DNA of 64,000 nt from Pseudomonas lurida (GTDB lineage: Bacteria > Pseudomonadota > Gammaproteobacteria > Pseudomonadales > Pseudomonadaceae), in NCBI RefSeq assembly GCF_002563895.1, contig NZ_PDJB01000001.1, forward strand, positions 5,191,501 to 5,255,500. The letters run 5' to 3'. The notes under the pieces were generated by a model, which worked only from the letters and a program-made list of their open reading frames with translations, did no database searches and was not told the origin of the DNA. This document shows, piece by piece, positions 49,446 through 58,837 of this stretch (its first letter is position 1; the number at the start of each line of letters is the position of its first letter). The position numbers and the translations under genes were made by a program.

Positions 49446-49472
49446 TGGGGGAGCTGGCTTGCCTGCCCCCAC
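49446..49472. repeat. Single REP hairpin
   Basis: TGGGGGAGCTGGCTTGCCTG with CCCCCA closing the hairpin. It lies between the norR and EamA gene ends and may serve as a stabilising or terminating hairpin. Confidence 0.7.
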
Positions 49473-49473
49473 A

Positions 49474-50376
49474 TCAGACCGCCTTCGCCTTGAAAACCGG
49501 GCTCGCAGCCTTAGGCTTACGAAACACCAACACATTCCCCAACATCACCAACACCAACCCCGCCAACGCCGGCGCCGTCCACTGATACCCCTCGGCGAAC
49601 GCCGACACATTCAGCGCAACGACTGGGAACAGCACGGTGCAATACGCCGCCCGCTCCGGCCCCATCCGCCCGACCAGGGTCAGGTACGCGGTAAAGCCAA
49701 TGACCGAGCCCGGAATCACCAGGTACCACAGCGCACCGACATACCGCGCGCTCCAGTCCATCTCGAACGGAATCCCGCGTACCAGGCAATACGTCGCGAG
49801 CATCGCCGAACCATAGGCCATGCCCCAGGCATTGGTGGTCAGCGGCTTCAGCCCGGCTTTCTGTTGCAGGCTCGAGAGCATGTTGCCGGCCGAGAAACAC
49901 AAGGTCCCCAGCAACGCCAGCCCCAAGCCAAGCAGGGTCTGCGGGCTGGCGGTGTGCCCGACCAGTTCCGGCCAGAACAGCAAGCCCAGCCCCGCGAGCC
50001 CCAGGGCGCCGCCCATCAACACATTGCGCGCCACCCGCTGGCCGAAAAACACCCGGGCATTCAGCGCGTTCCACAACGTGGCCGTGGAAAACACCACCGC
50101 CACCAAGCCGCTGGGGATCCACTGGCTGGCCGTGAGAAAGCACATGAAGTTGACGCAAAACAGGCACACCCCCTGGGCCACGCAAATCAGGTGGCCGCGC
50201 CGGTTCATCACCTGCAACTTGCGGCTGAGCAGCAACAACGCAAACAGCACCAGCGCCGCCAGGCCGAAGCGATAGACGATGGACACCGGAATCGCCACCA
50301 CGCCCAGTTGCCATTTCAGGGCGATCCAGGTGGTGCCCCAGATCAGCACAGTGAGTAAATACAGGGAAAGGTTCAT
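49474..50376 (-). CDS. EamA/DMT-family exporter
   Basis: 300 aa from the ATG at 50376 with a GGAG site before it. Ten membrane segments in two EamA repeats, starting LYLLTVLIWGTTWIALKWQ, and RFGLAALVLFALLL in repeat 1. Drug/metabolite transporters of this type export amino acids or metabolites. It is divergent from the AraC regulator, 138 bp apart, so it is the likely target. Substrate unknown. Confidence 0.92.
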   Translation of the reverse strand: MNLSLYLLTVLIWGTTWIALKWQLGVVAIPVSIVYRFGLAALVLFALLLLSRKLQVMNRRGHLICVAQGVCLFCVNFMCFLTASQWIPSGLVAVVFSTATLWNALNARVFFGQRVARNVLMGGALGLAGLGLLFWPELVGHTASPQTLLGLGLALLGTLCFSAGNMLSSLQQKAGLKPLTTNAWGMAYGSAMLATYCLVRGIPFEMDWSARYVGALWYLVIPGSVIGFTAYLTLVGRMGPERAAYCTVLFPVVALNVSAFAEGYQWTAPALAGLVLVMLGNVLVFRKPKAASPVFKAKAV

Positions 50377-50514
50377 AGCAGGCTCCATCGATAGAGCCAC
50401 AGTGTGGCGCCCAATCCAGGGCGCGCTCTTGCACAATCTTGCGCTTTTGTCGGGCGGTGGGATCACAGCCTCGGCGGCGGGGAGTAGGATGCAAGACGTC
50501 AAAGAGTACGAACC

Positions 50515-51390
50515 ATGCCTGATCTGGAATCCCTGCAAGTCTTTCAAGCCCTTAACCGCTCGCCCAACGCACGCCTGGAAGCCTGCGCCGAGCTCGGTGA
50601 CGGCTTGTCTGCAGCCTTGTGGAGCAACCACCACGACTCACAGGACTACCAGGCGCCGACACATCACACCCTGTCGTGCTACATCGGTGGTGGCACCGGC
50701 ACCTTTCGGCGTGACCAACCGGGCACCAAGGGCGGGCCGGACAAACTGTGCATCCTGCCGGCCGAGCATCAGTCGGCCTGGGTGATCAACGGCGAGATAC
50801 GCCTGGCCCACGTGTATTTCAGCCCGGAGCAATTTGCCCTGGGCTGCGTCACCCTGCTCGACCGCGAGCCGCGCACCCTGCAACTGCGCGAAAGCACCTT
50901 CCTGGAAGATGCCAGCCAGGCGCGGCGCTTTCACCAGTTGATCGCGCTGAACTGGCACGAACCCGCCGAGCGCCTGCTGACCAGCAGCCTGGCCCATGAA
51001 ATGCTCAGCCACACCCTGCTTAGCCAAGTGGGCGCCCGCGACGGGCTGCGCCTTAAAGGCGGGCTGGCGGCGCACCAACGGCGGCTGTTGGTGGAGTACA
51101 TCGACCAGCACCTCGAAGACCCGATCAGCCTGGGCCAACTCGCCGGGATGTGTGCATTGTCGGAATACCATTTCGCGCGGATGTTCCGTCAAAGCTTCGG
51201 CCTGCCGCCCCATCAATATCTGCTGGCGCGCCGCGTCACTCGCGCCCAGGCCCTGCTGCGCAGTGGCGCCCTGCCCTTGAACGAGATCGCGTTGATGTGC
51301 GGTTTCTCCAGCGCCAGCCACTTCACCCATCGCTTCCGCCAAGCCATGGGCGCGACACCCGGCGAATATCGCCAGGCGTTCTGCGCCTAG
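50515..51390 (+). CDS. AraC-family transcriptional regulator
   Basis: 291 aa. The N-terminal half is an effector domain of the cupin type without clear metal ligands. The C-terminal 100 residues hold two HTH motifs ([20 protein letters not shown] and [20 protein letters not shown]). Divergent from the EamA exporter gene and convergent with the LuxR gene, whose stop it overlaps by 4 bp. Confidence 0.93.
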   Translation: MPDLESLQVFQALNRSPNARLEACAELGDGLSAALWSNHHDSQDYQAPTHHTLSCYIGGGTGTFRRDQPGTKGGPDKLCILPAEHQSAWVINGEIRLAHVYFSPEQFALGCVTLLDREPRTLQLRESTFLEDASQARRFHQLIALNWHEPAERLLTSSLAHEMLSHTLLSQVGARDGLRLKGGLAAHQRRLLVEYIDQHLEDPISLGQLAGMCALSEYHFARMFRQSFGLPPHQYLLARRVTRAQALLRSGALPLNEIALMCGFSSASHFTHRFRQAMGATPGEYRQAFCA

Positions 51391-53888
51391 GTCATCAACC
51401 CCAGGGTCTTGGCCTTGGCCACCGCTTGCGTACGTCGCTCCACACCTAGCTTGCTGTGGATGCGCCGCGCATGGGTCTTGACGGTGTGCAGGGAGATAAA
51501 CAGGCGGTCGGCGATTTCCAGGTTGGAGTTGCCAAGGGCGATCAGTTGCAGCACTTCCAACTCGCGTTGGCTCAGGGGGCTTTCCACCACGCCCGGTGCT
51601 GAAGCCTGTGGCTCCATGCCCAGTTCACTCAACAACCCTGGCGAACGCAACCGCAGCTCGCGAATCGCCTGCTGCACCTGGCAGCGTGCCGCCAACGCCA
51701 GCCCGGCCTGCAGCGAACGGCGCGCCAGCGCAGGGTCACCGACTTGCCAGGCGACCTCCCCCAGCACCAGGTGCAGTTCGGTTTCCAGGCAGAGCATGCC
51801 GCGCTGGTGCGTGGCGTGCAGCAAGGCCTTGAGCCGCGCCACCGGTTGATCGGCGCAGCCCAGTTTCACTTCCGCCAGCACCAGCAGGTATTCCAGGCGC
51901 GGGATCAGTTCCAGGGTGGCCGGCGGAGCCTGCTTGGCCTGGGGCCCACGGAAGTGGCGAAGCACGCGACGCACTGCTTGCGCCGTGAGTTCGGCGCGCC
52001 CCTGCTGCAACCAGAAGTGGCCGCTGACCAGCAGCAACACTGCGCGATACACCGTGTCGGGGACCTGGCGTTGCTGCATCAAGCGCTCGGCCTCGCGCAG
52101 TTGCACAAAGGCCTGGGCGTAATCGCCACGGTTGGCAGCCAGCAGGGCCAGTCCGAGAAACCCGTAGAGCACGCGTTTGTCCTGGCTGTGCAGGCACATC
52201 GCCAAGCCTGTTTCGAAACAGTCGGCGGCCAGGCTGTCGTGCCCCTGGCGCAACGCCAGATGCCCACGGCGCAACGCGATGCGTCCGACCAGCGGCCCGG
52301 CCGTGAGCCGCTGCTCGACCAACATCACCTGCACGTTTTCCAGCAGGCTTTGCGCTCGGTACGGTGCGCCACGCTGTTCCAGCAACTGCGCGTGATCCAG
52401 TTCGAGCAGCGCCTCAAGCAACAGCGAACCCTGGGCACGGGCCAGGCACAGCGCTTCACGGCTGAGCCCCTGGGCGACGTCCAACTCGCCGCGCAGCAAG
52501 GCTTGCTGGGTCAGGCCCGACAAGCACATCAGGCGTGACGTCCAGGCGCTGTCGGGTAACGCTTGCAGCGCCTCGAGGAAATGTTCGCGGGAACGCTCGG
52601 CATCGCCGCCCAGGTGCAGCAGCCAGCCCCACTGTGCCTGCCAGCGGGCCAGCAGGTAGCGCTGTTGCGCCGCCGTCGGTTGCGGAGCGAAGCGCGCCAA
52701 CTGGTCGATGCATCGCGCGGCCTGGTCGAAACGCCCGGCGAACAGCAACGCCGCCGTCACCAGCCCGACCAGTTGCGCCGAGCCCAGCATCAATTCATCG
52801 CCATGCTGTTCATGCAGGCGCAACAGCAACACCGCATTCTGCTGGCGGAACAGGTCCTCGAAACTGAAGTGCTGCAACAGGCTCACCGCCACTTCATATT
52901 CTTCGGCCAGCAACGCGTGTTCAAACGCGGCCTGCCAGTCCTGTTCGGCGGTGAACCACTGGCAGGCCCGTCGGTGCCAGGAGCGCTTGGCCGGCCAGGG
53001 CTCATCACGCAGCAATCGGCCCAGCGGCGGAAAGACCTGCAACCAGTCTGTGTCTTCCCAAGGCTGGATAAACGCGCCGAGCGCCTGCAGATCGCGCAGG
53101 TATTGATCGCCGTCGCCATGGCCGAACAGGTGCTCGCACAACCCTGGGTTGAAGCGCGGCAGATGCGCCAGCACACGCCAGGCTTCGGCCAGTTCGGGCG
53201 GCAACGTACTGAACAGCTCATGCTGCAAGTAATCGAGCAAGGTCCTCTCCGGGTGGGCGTCGCCGAGCAAGGCGATGCGCACACCGGCACACCAGCCGGC
53301 ACTGAACTGCAACACGCTGTCGACGGTTTGCCCCGGCATGTGGATAAGCAGTTGCTGGATCTCGGCCGAGGTGAATGCCAGGTCAGCGCCGCACTCCAGC
53401 AACTCATCGTCGAGCAGCAACCGCGGCCAGTTACACAGGGGGCGACGACGCGCACCCAGCCACCAGGTCAACGCCGGGCTGCTGACCGTGAGCAAACGGT
53501 CGAGCAACGCGTCGGTTTCGGGTGTGGCGGCGCGACAGAAGTCATCGATGAACAACCATGCTGGCGTCTGCCAGCGAGTGAGGTCGAGCAGCAGCGTCGT
53601 TTCATCGCTGAACGGCAGGCCGAGGATCTGCGCCAGCCGTTGACAAAGATCGATCGGGCCGAGGGCAGCACCATTGAGCGGCAACCAGTACACCAGGCAG
53701 CCGGCTGGCGCCTGCAACGCGCACTCGGCGAGCAACGCGCTCTTGCCACTGCCGCCAGGGGCACACAGCAACTTGACCCTGACCGGTGCGGCCAGCAACG
53801 GCTCGGCCAAGCGTGGGCGCAGCAGATGGTGGGCGGACAGCCGAGGCATGAATCCAGGACGGTCCAGGCAGCGTGTCATGGCGGTCAT
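51387..53888 (-). CDS. Large ATP-binding LuxR-family regulator (MalT/LAL type)
   Basis: 833 aa. An N-terminal AAA-type ATPase carries Walker A ([12 protein letters not shown], about 42-53) and an FIDD Walker B near 115. The central ~400 residues are TPR-like helices. The C-terminal LuxR HTH ([20 protein letters not shown], then [18 protein letters not shown]) lies at about 765-833. This class acts as an ATP-dependent activator triggered by a small molecule. It follows the DUF1302 and DUF1329 genes in the same direction and is the likely regulator of the cluster. Confidence 0.92.
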   Translation of the reverse strand: MTAMTRCLDRPGFMPRLSAHHLLRPRLAEPLLAAPVRVKLLCAPGGSGKSALLAECALQAPAGCLVYWLPLNGAALGPIDLCQRLAQILGLPFSDETTLLLDLTRWQTPAWLFIDDFCRAATPETDALLDRLLTVSSPALTWWLGARRRPLCNWPRLLLDDELLECGADLAFTSAEIQQLLIHMPGQTVDSVLQFSAGWCAGVRIALLGDAHPERTLLDYLQHELFSTLPPELAEAWRVLAHLPRFNPGLCEHLFGHGDGDQYLRDLQALGAFIQPWEDTDWLQVFPPLGRLLRDEPWPAKRSWHRRACQWFTAEQDWQAAFEHALLAEEYEVAVSLLQHFSFEDLFRQQNAVLLLRLHEQHGDELMLGSAQLVGLVTAALLFAGRFDQAARCIDQLARFAPQPTAAQQRYLLARWQAQWGWLLHLGGDAERSREHFLEALQALPDSAWTSRLMCLSGLTQQALLRGELDVAQGLSREALCLARAQGSLLLEALLELDHAQLLEQRGAPYRAQSLLENVQVMLVEQRLTAGPLVGRIALRRGHLALRQGHDSLAADCFETGLAMCLHSQDKRVLYGFLGLALLAANRGDYAQAFVQLREAERLMQQRQVPDTVYRAVLLLVSGHFWLQQGRAELTAQAVRRVLRHFRGPQAKQAPPATLELIPRLEYLLVLAEVKLGCADQPVARLKALLHATHQRGMLCLETELHLVLGEVAWQVGDPALARRSLQAGLALAARCQVQQAIRELRLRSPGLLSELGMEPQASAPGVVESPLSQRELEVLQLIALGNSNLEIADRLFISLHTVKTHARRIHSKLGVERRTQAVAKAKTLGLMT

Positions 53889-54012
53889 TGCTGCATCCTG
53901 CGTTCTTATTGTTATGCAACCTGGCGCCTACCCTAGTCCTGTGGTTGGCGGTTGTTGAAGAAAGATTCAGCAGGGTGATTGGCGAGCATAAAATTCAAGG
54001 CATCCACAACTC

Positions 54013-54042
54013 GATGTGGGAGCGGGCTTGCCCGCTCCCACA
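54013..54042. repeat. Perfect REP hairpin
   Basis: A 14-bp perfect stem, ATGTGGGAGCGGGC with its complement, and a 2-nt loop. It separates the DUF1329 gene from the LuxR gene and could limit readthrough. Confidence 0.9.
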
Positions 54043-54067
54043 TTGGGATTGCGTTTCACATCAAGGC

Positions 54068-55426
54068 TCAGCGCACGCCCTCAGCCCTCAATGCCGCCGG
54101 CGTGTAGTCCGCCGCCTTGGCATTGAAACCAAACACAAAACTGCTCTTCTCTTCATTCTTCATACCCAGCGCGAGGTAGCGCCCGGCGATGATGTCGTAC
54201 AGGGTTTCCACGGTGTAGGCCGGGGTCTGGTGGTTGTAGTAGAACTGCGCATGCCCCTCGGCCACCCGCCACAGTTGGCCACGCCCATCGTAGTGATCCA
54301 CCAGCGCCACCTGCCAGCTGTCCTCGTCGATGTACATGTGGCGCTTGGCGTAGATATGCCGCTCACTCGGCTTGACCGTGCCCACCACTTCCCATACGCG
54401 GTGCAGCTCATAGCGGGTCAGGTCCTGGTTGATGTGGCCAGCCTTGATGATGTCGTCGTACTTGAGCGTCGGCTGGTCGAGCTTGTAGCTGTTGTAGGGG
54501 ATGTACATTTCTTTCTTGCCGACCAGCTTCCAGTCGTAGCGGTCCGGGGCGCCGGAGAACATGTCGAAGTTGTCCGAGGTGCGCAGCCCGTCGGAAGCCG
54601 TCCCCGGTCCGTCATATGCCACCTGCGGCGCACGGCGCACGCGGCGCTGGCCAGCGTTGTAGATCCACGCCAGGCGCGGTTCCTTCACCTGGTCGAGGGT
54701 TTCATGCACCAGCAGCACGTTGCCCGCCAAGCGCGCCGGCGCGGTCACCGACTGCTTGAAGAAGGTCAGCACGTTGGCTGCCTTGGCCGGGTCCATGTCG
54801 GGGATCAGTTGCGGCACGGCCACCTCTTCCTCGAAGCGGATCGGCGTGTAGCTACCGTTGGTCTGCGGTGTGGCCTGGGTGATGATGCGGCGCAGGTTGC
54901 CGCCGTGATAACGGGTGATGTGGTTCCACAGCACTTCCACGCCATTCTTGGGAATCGGAAACGCGTAGTAGCGGTTGCCGGTGAAGTTCTCCAGGCCGTT
55001 GCCGTCGTTGATCGGCTTGACGTTCAGCGCGCTGCGCTTGATCGACTCGTAGATCTCCGGCGGCAGGTTCACCGTACGGTGGGTCGGGTACACCGGAATC
55101 TTGTAGGTCTCGGGGTAGCGCTTGAACATCGCCACCTGGCCGTCGGAAAGTTTGTCCTTGTACTTGTCGACGGTGGCCGCGGTGATCACGAACAGCGGCT
55201 TTTCACTGGCAAACGGGTCGGCCAGGAAGCCCTTGCTGTCGACCGCGCCGGCGTTCTTGGGGATGCCACCGGTCCAGGCCGGGATCGAGCCGTCGGCGTT
55301 GCCGGCTTTTTCGGCGCCCACCGGGGTCAGGGTGGTACCGAGCTTGGCAGCCTCGTCCGGCGACACAGCTGCCATCACATTGGCTGCCAAGAGGCTGAGG
55401 GCCATTACCGCAAATAGCTTACGCAT
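54068..55426 (-). CDS. DUF1329 outer-membrane-associated protein
   Basis: 452 aa with a Sec signal (cleavage after NVMA). The DUF1329 fold resembles the lipoprotein-binding LolB/LolA group; typical pieces are DEAAKLGTTLTPVGAEKAGN near the N-terminus and RRVRRAPQVAYDGPG in the middle. These proteins are nearly always encoded beside DUF1302 proteins and are linked to uptake or breakdown of steroids and other hydrophobic compounds. Located 26 bp after the DUF1302 gene. Confidence 0.92.
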   Translation of the reverse strand: MRKLFAVMALSLLAANVMAAVSPDEAAKLGTTLTPVGAEKAGNADGSIPAWTGGIPKNAGAVDSKGFLADPFASEKPLFVITAATVDKYKDKLSDGQVAMFKRYPETYKIPVYPTHRTVNLPPEIYESIKRSALNVKPINDGNGLENFTGNRYYAFPIPKNGVEVLWNHITRYHGGNLRRIITQATPQTNGSYTPIRFEEEVAVPQLIPDMDPAKAANVLTFFKQSVTAPARLAGNVLLVHETLDQVKEPRLAWIYNAGQRRVRRAPQVAYDGPGTASDGLRTSDNFDMFSGAPDRYDWKLVGKKEMYIPYNSYKLDQPTLKYDDIIKAGHINQDLTRYELHRVWEVVGTVKPSERHIYAKRHMYIDEDSWQVALVDHYDGRGQLWRVAEGHAQFYYNHQTPAYTVETLYDIIAGRYLALGMKNEEKSSFVFGFNAKAADYTPAALRAEGVR

Positions 55427-55452
55427 AGAGTCTTGTCCTTCTTTAAGCCAGA

Positions 55453-57243
55453 TCAGAAGTTCACGCCGAAGCTGAGGGCGAGGAAATCGCGGTCGGTCAG
55501 GGTGTTGTAGTCGCCACCAAAGAAGTCGGTGTAGCTGAGGCTGGCGGTGTAGGTATTGCGGTAGTCCGCATCGACACCGACGCTGATCGCCTTGGCGCCT
55601 TTGTTGAACAGGCCATTGGGGCCGTAGCCGGCGACGTCATGGGACCAGGACAGGTTGGGCTTGAGGTTGATCCCGGCAATCACGTTGTTGTAGTCCAGGA
55701 TCGCCCGCGCGCGGTAGCCCCAGGAGGTGGATGTGACGAAACCATCGGTGTCACCCTGGAAACCGTAGGCGCCGTACACCGAGTCGCGGCCATAGCGAAG
55801 TTTGGATTTATCTTCCAGGCCTGCGACATGGACGATGGCCGCTTCACCCACCACCGTGAGCCGTTCGGCGCCCAGCACCTGGTCGAAGAACTGGGTCATG
55901 GTGCTTTGGATCTGAGTGATCTCTTTACGGCGATAGCCTTTGTTGTCGTCACCGAAGTTGCTGCGGATGGGTGACGCCAGCTGACCGGCGACCGGGTTGA
56001 TCAGGGCCAGGGTCAAGTCGGTGGTATTGAGTTGCACCGGGGCATTGGGCCGGTAGCTGATCTCACCGGTCCACGCCGTGCCGGTGGGCAAGGTCGTCGA
56101 GAAGCTGGCACCGAACAGGCGGATATCTTCGGGGTAGTCGAGGTAGTACTGGCCGCGGCCGAGCATCAGGCTTTGCACCAGGCCCGCGCCGGAACCCGGC
56201 GCCAGGCCGTTGGCGGTACCGGCAATCGCGCCGAGCGTGGCCAGGCTGGTGGTGTTGGTGATGGTGCCCACCGTCGGCGTGCGGCTGTGGTAGTTCATGA
56301 AGTACAGGCCGTACTCGGTGTCATCCCCTAGCCAGCGCAACGCGGCGCCGAACTGACCGGAATCACGCGCGTCACGGTCACCTGCGCGGCGTACGATCAC
56401 CCCTTCATTGGTCACGCCAAACCCTTGGCCAAACGCCGCAGCCACAGGTTGCAATGGCGCAATCGCCGGGTTCCCCACCGTGTAGTTGTTGGTGCACCCA
56501 TCCGCCGCCACGTCGCCACCGAAGAAGGTGCCGCAGTTATCCAGTACCGTCTGGTCCCACTCCAACTGGTAGAAACCTTCTACCGTCAGTTGGTTGGTGA
56601 GGGTCTGGGACGCGAATAGCATGTTGACCGGAATCAGCCCTTCCTTGATCTCGGCACCGGGACGGCGAAAGGCCGACACGTCAACCGGGTTGATGCTGTT
56701 GATGGAGTTGCCGATGAAGGTACTTTCGCCCCAGCTCACGACCTGCTTGCCCGCGCGCACGGTGCCCGGCAGGTCACCCAGCGAATAGTTGTGGTAGACG
56801 AATGCATCGAGAATTTGCGCGCCGCTGGATTTGGCGCCTTCCTTGCGGTTGTGGTCGCTGATGGGCTTGAACTCGCGGTCTTCGTCCTTGAGTTCGAAGT
56901 CGTACCAGTACTTGCCGCGTACGAATACGCCTGTGTCGCCGTACTTCAACTCAAGGTCGTGCAGGCCCTTGAAGATCTTGGAGAAGGTCTCGCCCTTCTT
57001 GAAGTTCAGGCGCCCGTCATCCCCCGTGGAAGCCTGGCCGGTGCCGCCATTCACGGTGCCCACCAGTTTGCTGTCGGCATCGCGCATCCCCCAACTCGCG
57101 CCCACTGACAGCGACGAATCGAATTGCCCTTCGATCTCGCCAATGTTGAACGAAACAGCCTGTGCCTGGGCACAGCAACCCAACGCAACCGCAGCGGCCA
57201 GCGCCTGTGGCCTGAAGATGGCGCGCATTGTTGTTCTTGTCAT
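55453..57243 (-). CDS. DUF1302 outer-membrane protein
   Basis: 596 aa from the ATG at 57243, which has a GGGGAAG site before it and gives a signal peptide ending in AQAQA; the frame extends 72 codons further but with no such features. The mature protein is beta-rich and ends in Phe (LSFGVNF), as outer-membrane barrels do. Typical DUF1302 pieces are the GASWGMRDADS start and AGKQVVSWGESTF. Probably a porin-like uptake protein working with the DUF1329 partner. Confidence 0.92.
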   Translation of the reverse strand: MTRTTMRAIFRPQALAAAVALGCCAQAQAVSFNIGEIEGQFDSSLSVGASWGMRDADSKLVGTVNGGTGQASTGDDGRLNFKKGETFSKIFKGLHDLELKYGDTGVFVRGKYWYDFELKDEDREFKPISDHNRKEGAKSSGAQILDAFVYHNYSLGDLPGTVRAGKQVVSWGESTFIGNSINSINPVDVSAFRRPGAEIKEGLIPVNMLFASQTLTNQLTVEGFYQLEWDQTVLDNCGTFFGGDVAADGCTNNYTVGNPAIAPLQPVAAAFGQGFGVTNEGVIVRRAGDRDARDSGQFGAALRWLGDDTEYGLYFMNYHSRTPTVGTITNTTSLATLGAIAGTANGLAPGSGAGLVQSLMLGRGQYYLDYPEDIRLFGASFSTTLPTGTAWTGEISYRPNAPVQLNTTDLTLALINPVAGQLASPIRSNFGDDNKGYRRKEITQIQSTMTQFFDQVLGAERLTVVGEAAIVHVAGLEDKSKLRYGRDSVYGAYGFQGDTDGFVTSTSWGYRARAILDYNNVIAGINLKPNLSWSHDVAGYGPNGLFNKGAKAISVGVDADYRNTYTASLSYTDFFGGDYNTLTDRDFLALSFGVNF

Positions 57244-57427
57244 GCGTCTTCCCCGGTGAGTGACAGAAGGCCCCACCCTACTGCCGCCCATGTGGAGCGA
57301 TAAGCGCACCAAGGAGGGATTCGTGTTGTCGCTCGAAAGGATGACAGGCCGCTCTGGCCGGGGTCTGGGCGCGCGCATGCATCCGGTGGATGGCGGGTTA
57401 TCAGGAGAATGGATAGCACGCCCAGCA

Positions 57428-57450
57428 ACTGTTGCCGAATCAGCAACAGT
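57428..57450. promoter_or_regulatory. Perfect inverted repeat upstream of the DUF1302 gene
   Basis: ACTGTTGC, a 7-bp spacer, then GCAACAGT: an 8-bp perfect dyad about 185 bp before the DUF1302 start. Half-site spacing suits binding by a dimeric regulator such as the LuxR-type protein of the cluster. Binding is inferred. Confidence 0.5.
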
Positions 57451-57469
57451 CCTTGTCATGAATCGGCAT

Positions 57470-57664
57470 TACTCATTTTGTTACTAACGGCTATTCTTGC
57501 CGGGCTTTCAGGGCAAATGGCCCGCTTCCCCCTCCGGAAGAAAAGCCTGATTCAGATGGATTGATGTCTTTTTTCAATCTGTTACCGGTGTTCACTGACG
57601 TTGATTTATCGCTCCTTGATCCAACGTCTTACTTCAGCCGCTGCGTTTGCAGCGGCTTTTTTTT
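57470..57664 (+). ncRNA. Possible small RNA ending at a plus-strand terminator
   Basis: A strong plus-oriented intrinsic terminator (AGCCGCTGC/GCAGCGGCT stem, then eight T, 57636-57664) has no plus-strand gene upstream; the neighbouring genes run on the minus strand away from or toward it. A transcript starting around 57480-57500, near a TATTCT that could be a -10, would be about 170 nt. The start is a guess and the RNA is hypothetical. Confidence 0.4.
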
Positions 57665-57678
57665 GCCCAAAATAAAAC

Positions 57679-57699
57679 GGGGCGCTGTCAGCGCCCCGC
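57679..57699 (-). terminator. Terminator after the SDR gene
   Basis: A CGGGGCGCTG/CAGCGCCCCG-type hairpin, followed on the minus strand by TTTTATTTT. It lies about 30 bp after the short-chain dehydrogenase stop. Confidence 0.85.
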
Positions 57700-57725
57700 A
57701 GGATTCAAGCTTTTTCAAGCAACGA

Positions 57726-58637
57726 TCACAGGCTGTATTTCTGTAGATTGGCCATCATCTCCTTCAGGGCCTCGATGTTGTCCTTGGGGTGCGCGGCCCC
57801 CTCGAAGTCGCAGATCTGCTGCCAGTGTGCCGCCACGTCTTCGGGCGAGAAACCGGCTTGCGGGTCAAAGCCCACACCCAGGCTGCGTTCCCAGCGGGTC
57901 TTGCCGATCCAGCCGCCACCGACTTCAAACAGCCCGGACGTTTCCTGGCAGGCCTCGCTGCCCAGGTACACCACCAGCGGGCTGACCAGCTCCGGCTTGA
58001 GGCGCTCGAACACTTGCGGCGGGATCAAGCCTTCAGTCATGCGCGTGCCCCCCGTGGGCGCGATGGCGTTGACCAGGATGTTGTTCTTGCGCCCTTCCAG
58101 CGCCAGGGTGCGGGTCAGCCCATACAGGCCGAGCTTAGCCATGCCATAGTTTGACTGGCCGAAGTTGCCGTAGATGCCCGAGGTGGACGCGGTGAAGATC
58201 ACCCGGCCATAACCTTGCTCGCGCAGATGAGGCCAGGCGGCGCGGGTCACTTTGTAGGCGCCTTCGACGTGCACCCGGTAAACCAGGTCCCAGTCGCTGT
58301 CGTCCATTTTGTGGAAAGTCTTGTCGCGCAGGATACCGGCGTTGTTGACCACCACATCGATACGGCCGAAGGCGTCGAGGGCGTTCTGCACGATCTTGTC
58401 ACCGTCGGTGACAGAGTCATGGTTGGCCTCGGCGATACCACCCGCCTCGCGAATTTCGGCCACGACCCGGTCAGCAGCCGAAGCGTTGGCGCCTTCGCCC
58501 TGGGTGGAGCCACCCAGATCGTTGACCAGCACTTTGGCGCCGTGTCTAGCGAACAGCAGCGCATGGGCCCGACCCAATCCGCCGCCGGCACCGGTGACGA
58601 TCACGACCTTATCCTGGAACTGCACTGATTCACTCAT
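57726..58637 (-). CDS. Short-chain dehydrogenase, multifunctional beta-oxidation type
   Basis: 303 aa from the ATG at 58637 (GGAG six bp before). An NAD(H)-binding Rossmann fold with TGAGGGLGRAHALLFARHGA, NNAGILRD, catalytic Ser in FTASTSGIYGNFG and the YGMAK Tyr-Lys pair. The C-terminal extension with GLFEVGGGWIGKTRWERS matches the (3R)-hydroxyacyl-CoA dehydrogenase domain of peroxisomal multifunctional enzyme type 2. It probably oxidises a 3-hydroxyacyl-CoA. Confidence 0.92.
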   Translation of the reverse strand: MSESVQFQDKVVIVTGAGGGLGRAHALLFARHGAKVLVNDLGGSTQGEGANASAADRVVAEIREAGGIAEANHDSVTDGDKIVQNALDAFGRIDVVVNNAGILRDKTFHKMDDSDWDLVYRVHVEGAYKVTRAAWPHLREQGYGRVIFTASTSGIYGNFGQSNYGMAKLGLYGLTRTLALEGRKNNILVNAIAPTGGTRMTEGLIPPQVFERLKPELVSPLVVYLGSEACQETSGLFEVGGGWIGKTRWERSLGVGFDPQAGFSPEDVAAHWQQICDFEGAAHPKDNIEALKEMMANLQKYSL

Positions 58638-58748
58638 ACCGAACTCCAATGGCGACAATGGGAATGGGTCGAGTGTCAGGCACGGGGGCCATGGTCACAA
58701 TAACCACGACTGAGCCTGAATGGTGCTCGATAAGGCAGAGGGATGATC

Positions 58749-58837
58749 ATGTGGGCGCTGGCATGCCTGCGATGCAAGCGCCTTGGCCTTTCAGTCGAAC
58801 CGCAGCGATGCTATCGCAGGCAAGCCAGCTCCCACAC
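58749..58837. repeat. REPIN overlapping the hydrolase gene end
   Basis: Inverted arms ATGTGGGCGCTGGCATGCCT and AGGCAAGCCAGCTCCCACA. The second arm encodes the last residues and the stop of the neighbouring hydrolase. Confidence 0.9.
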
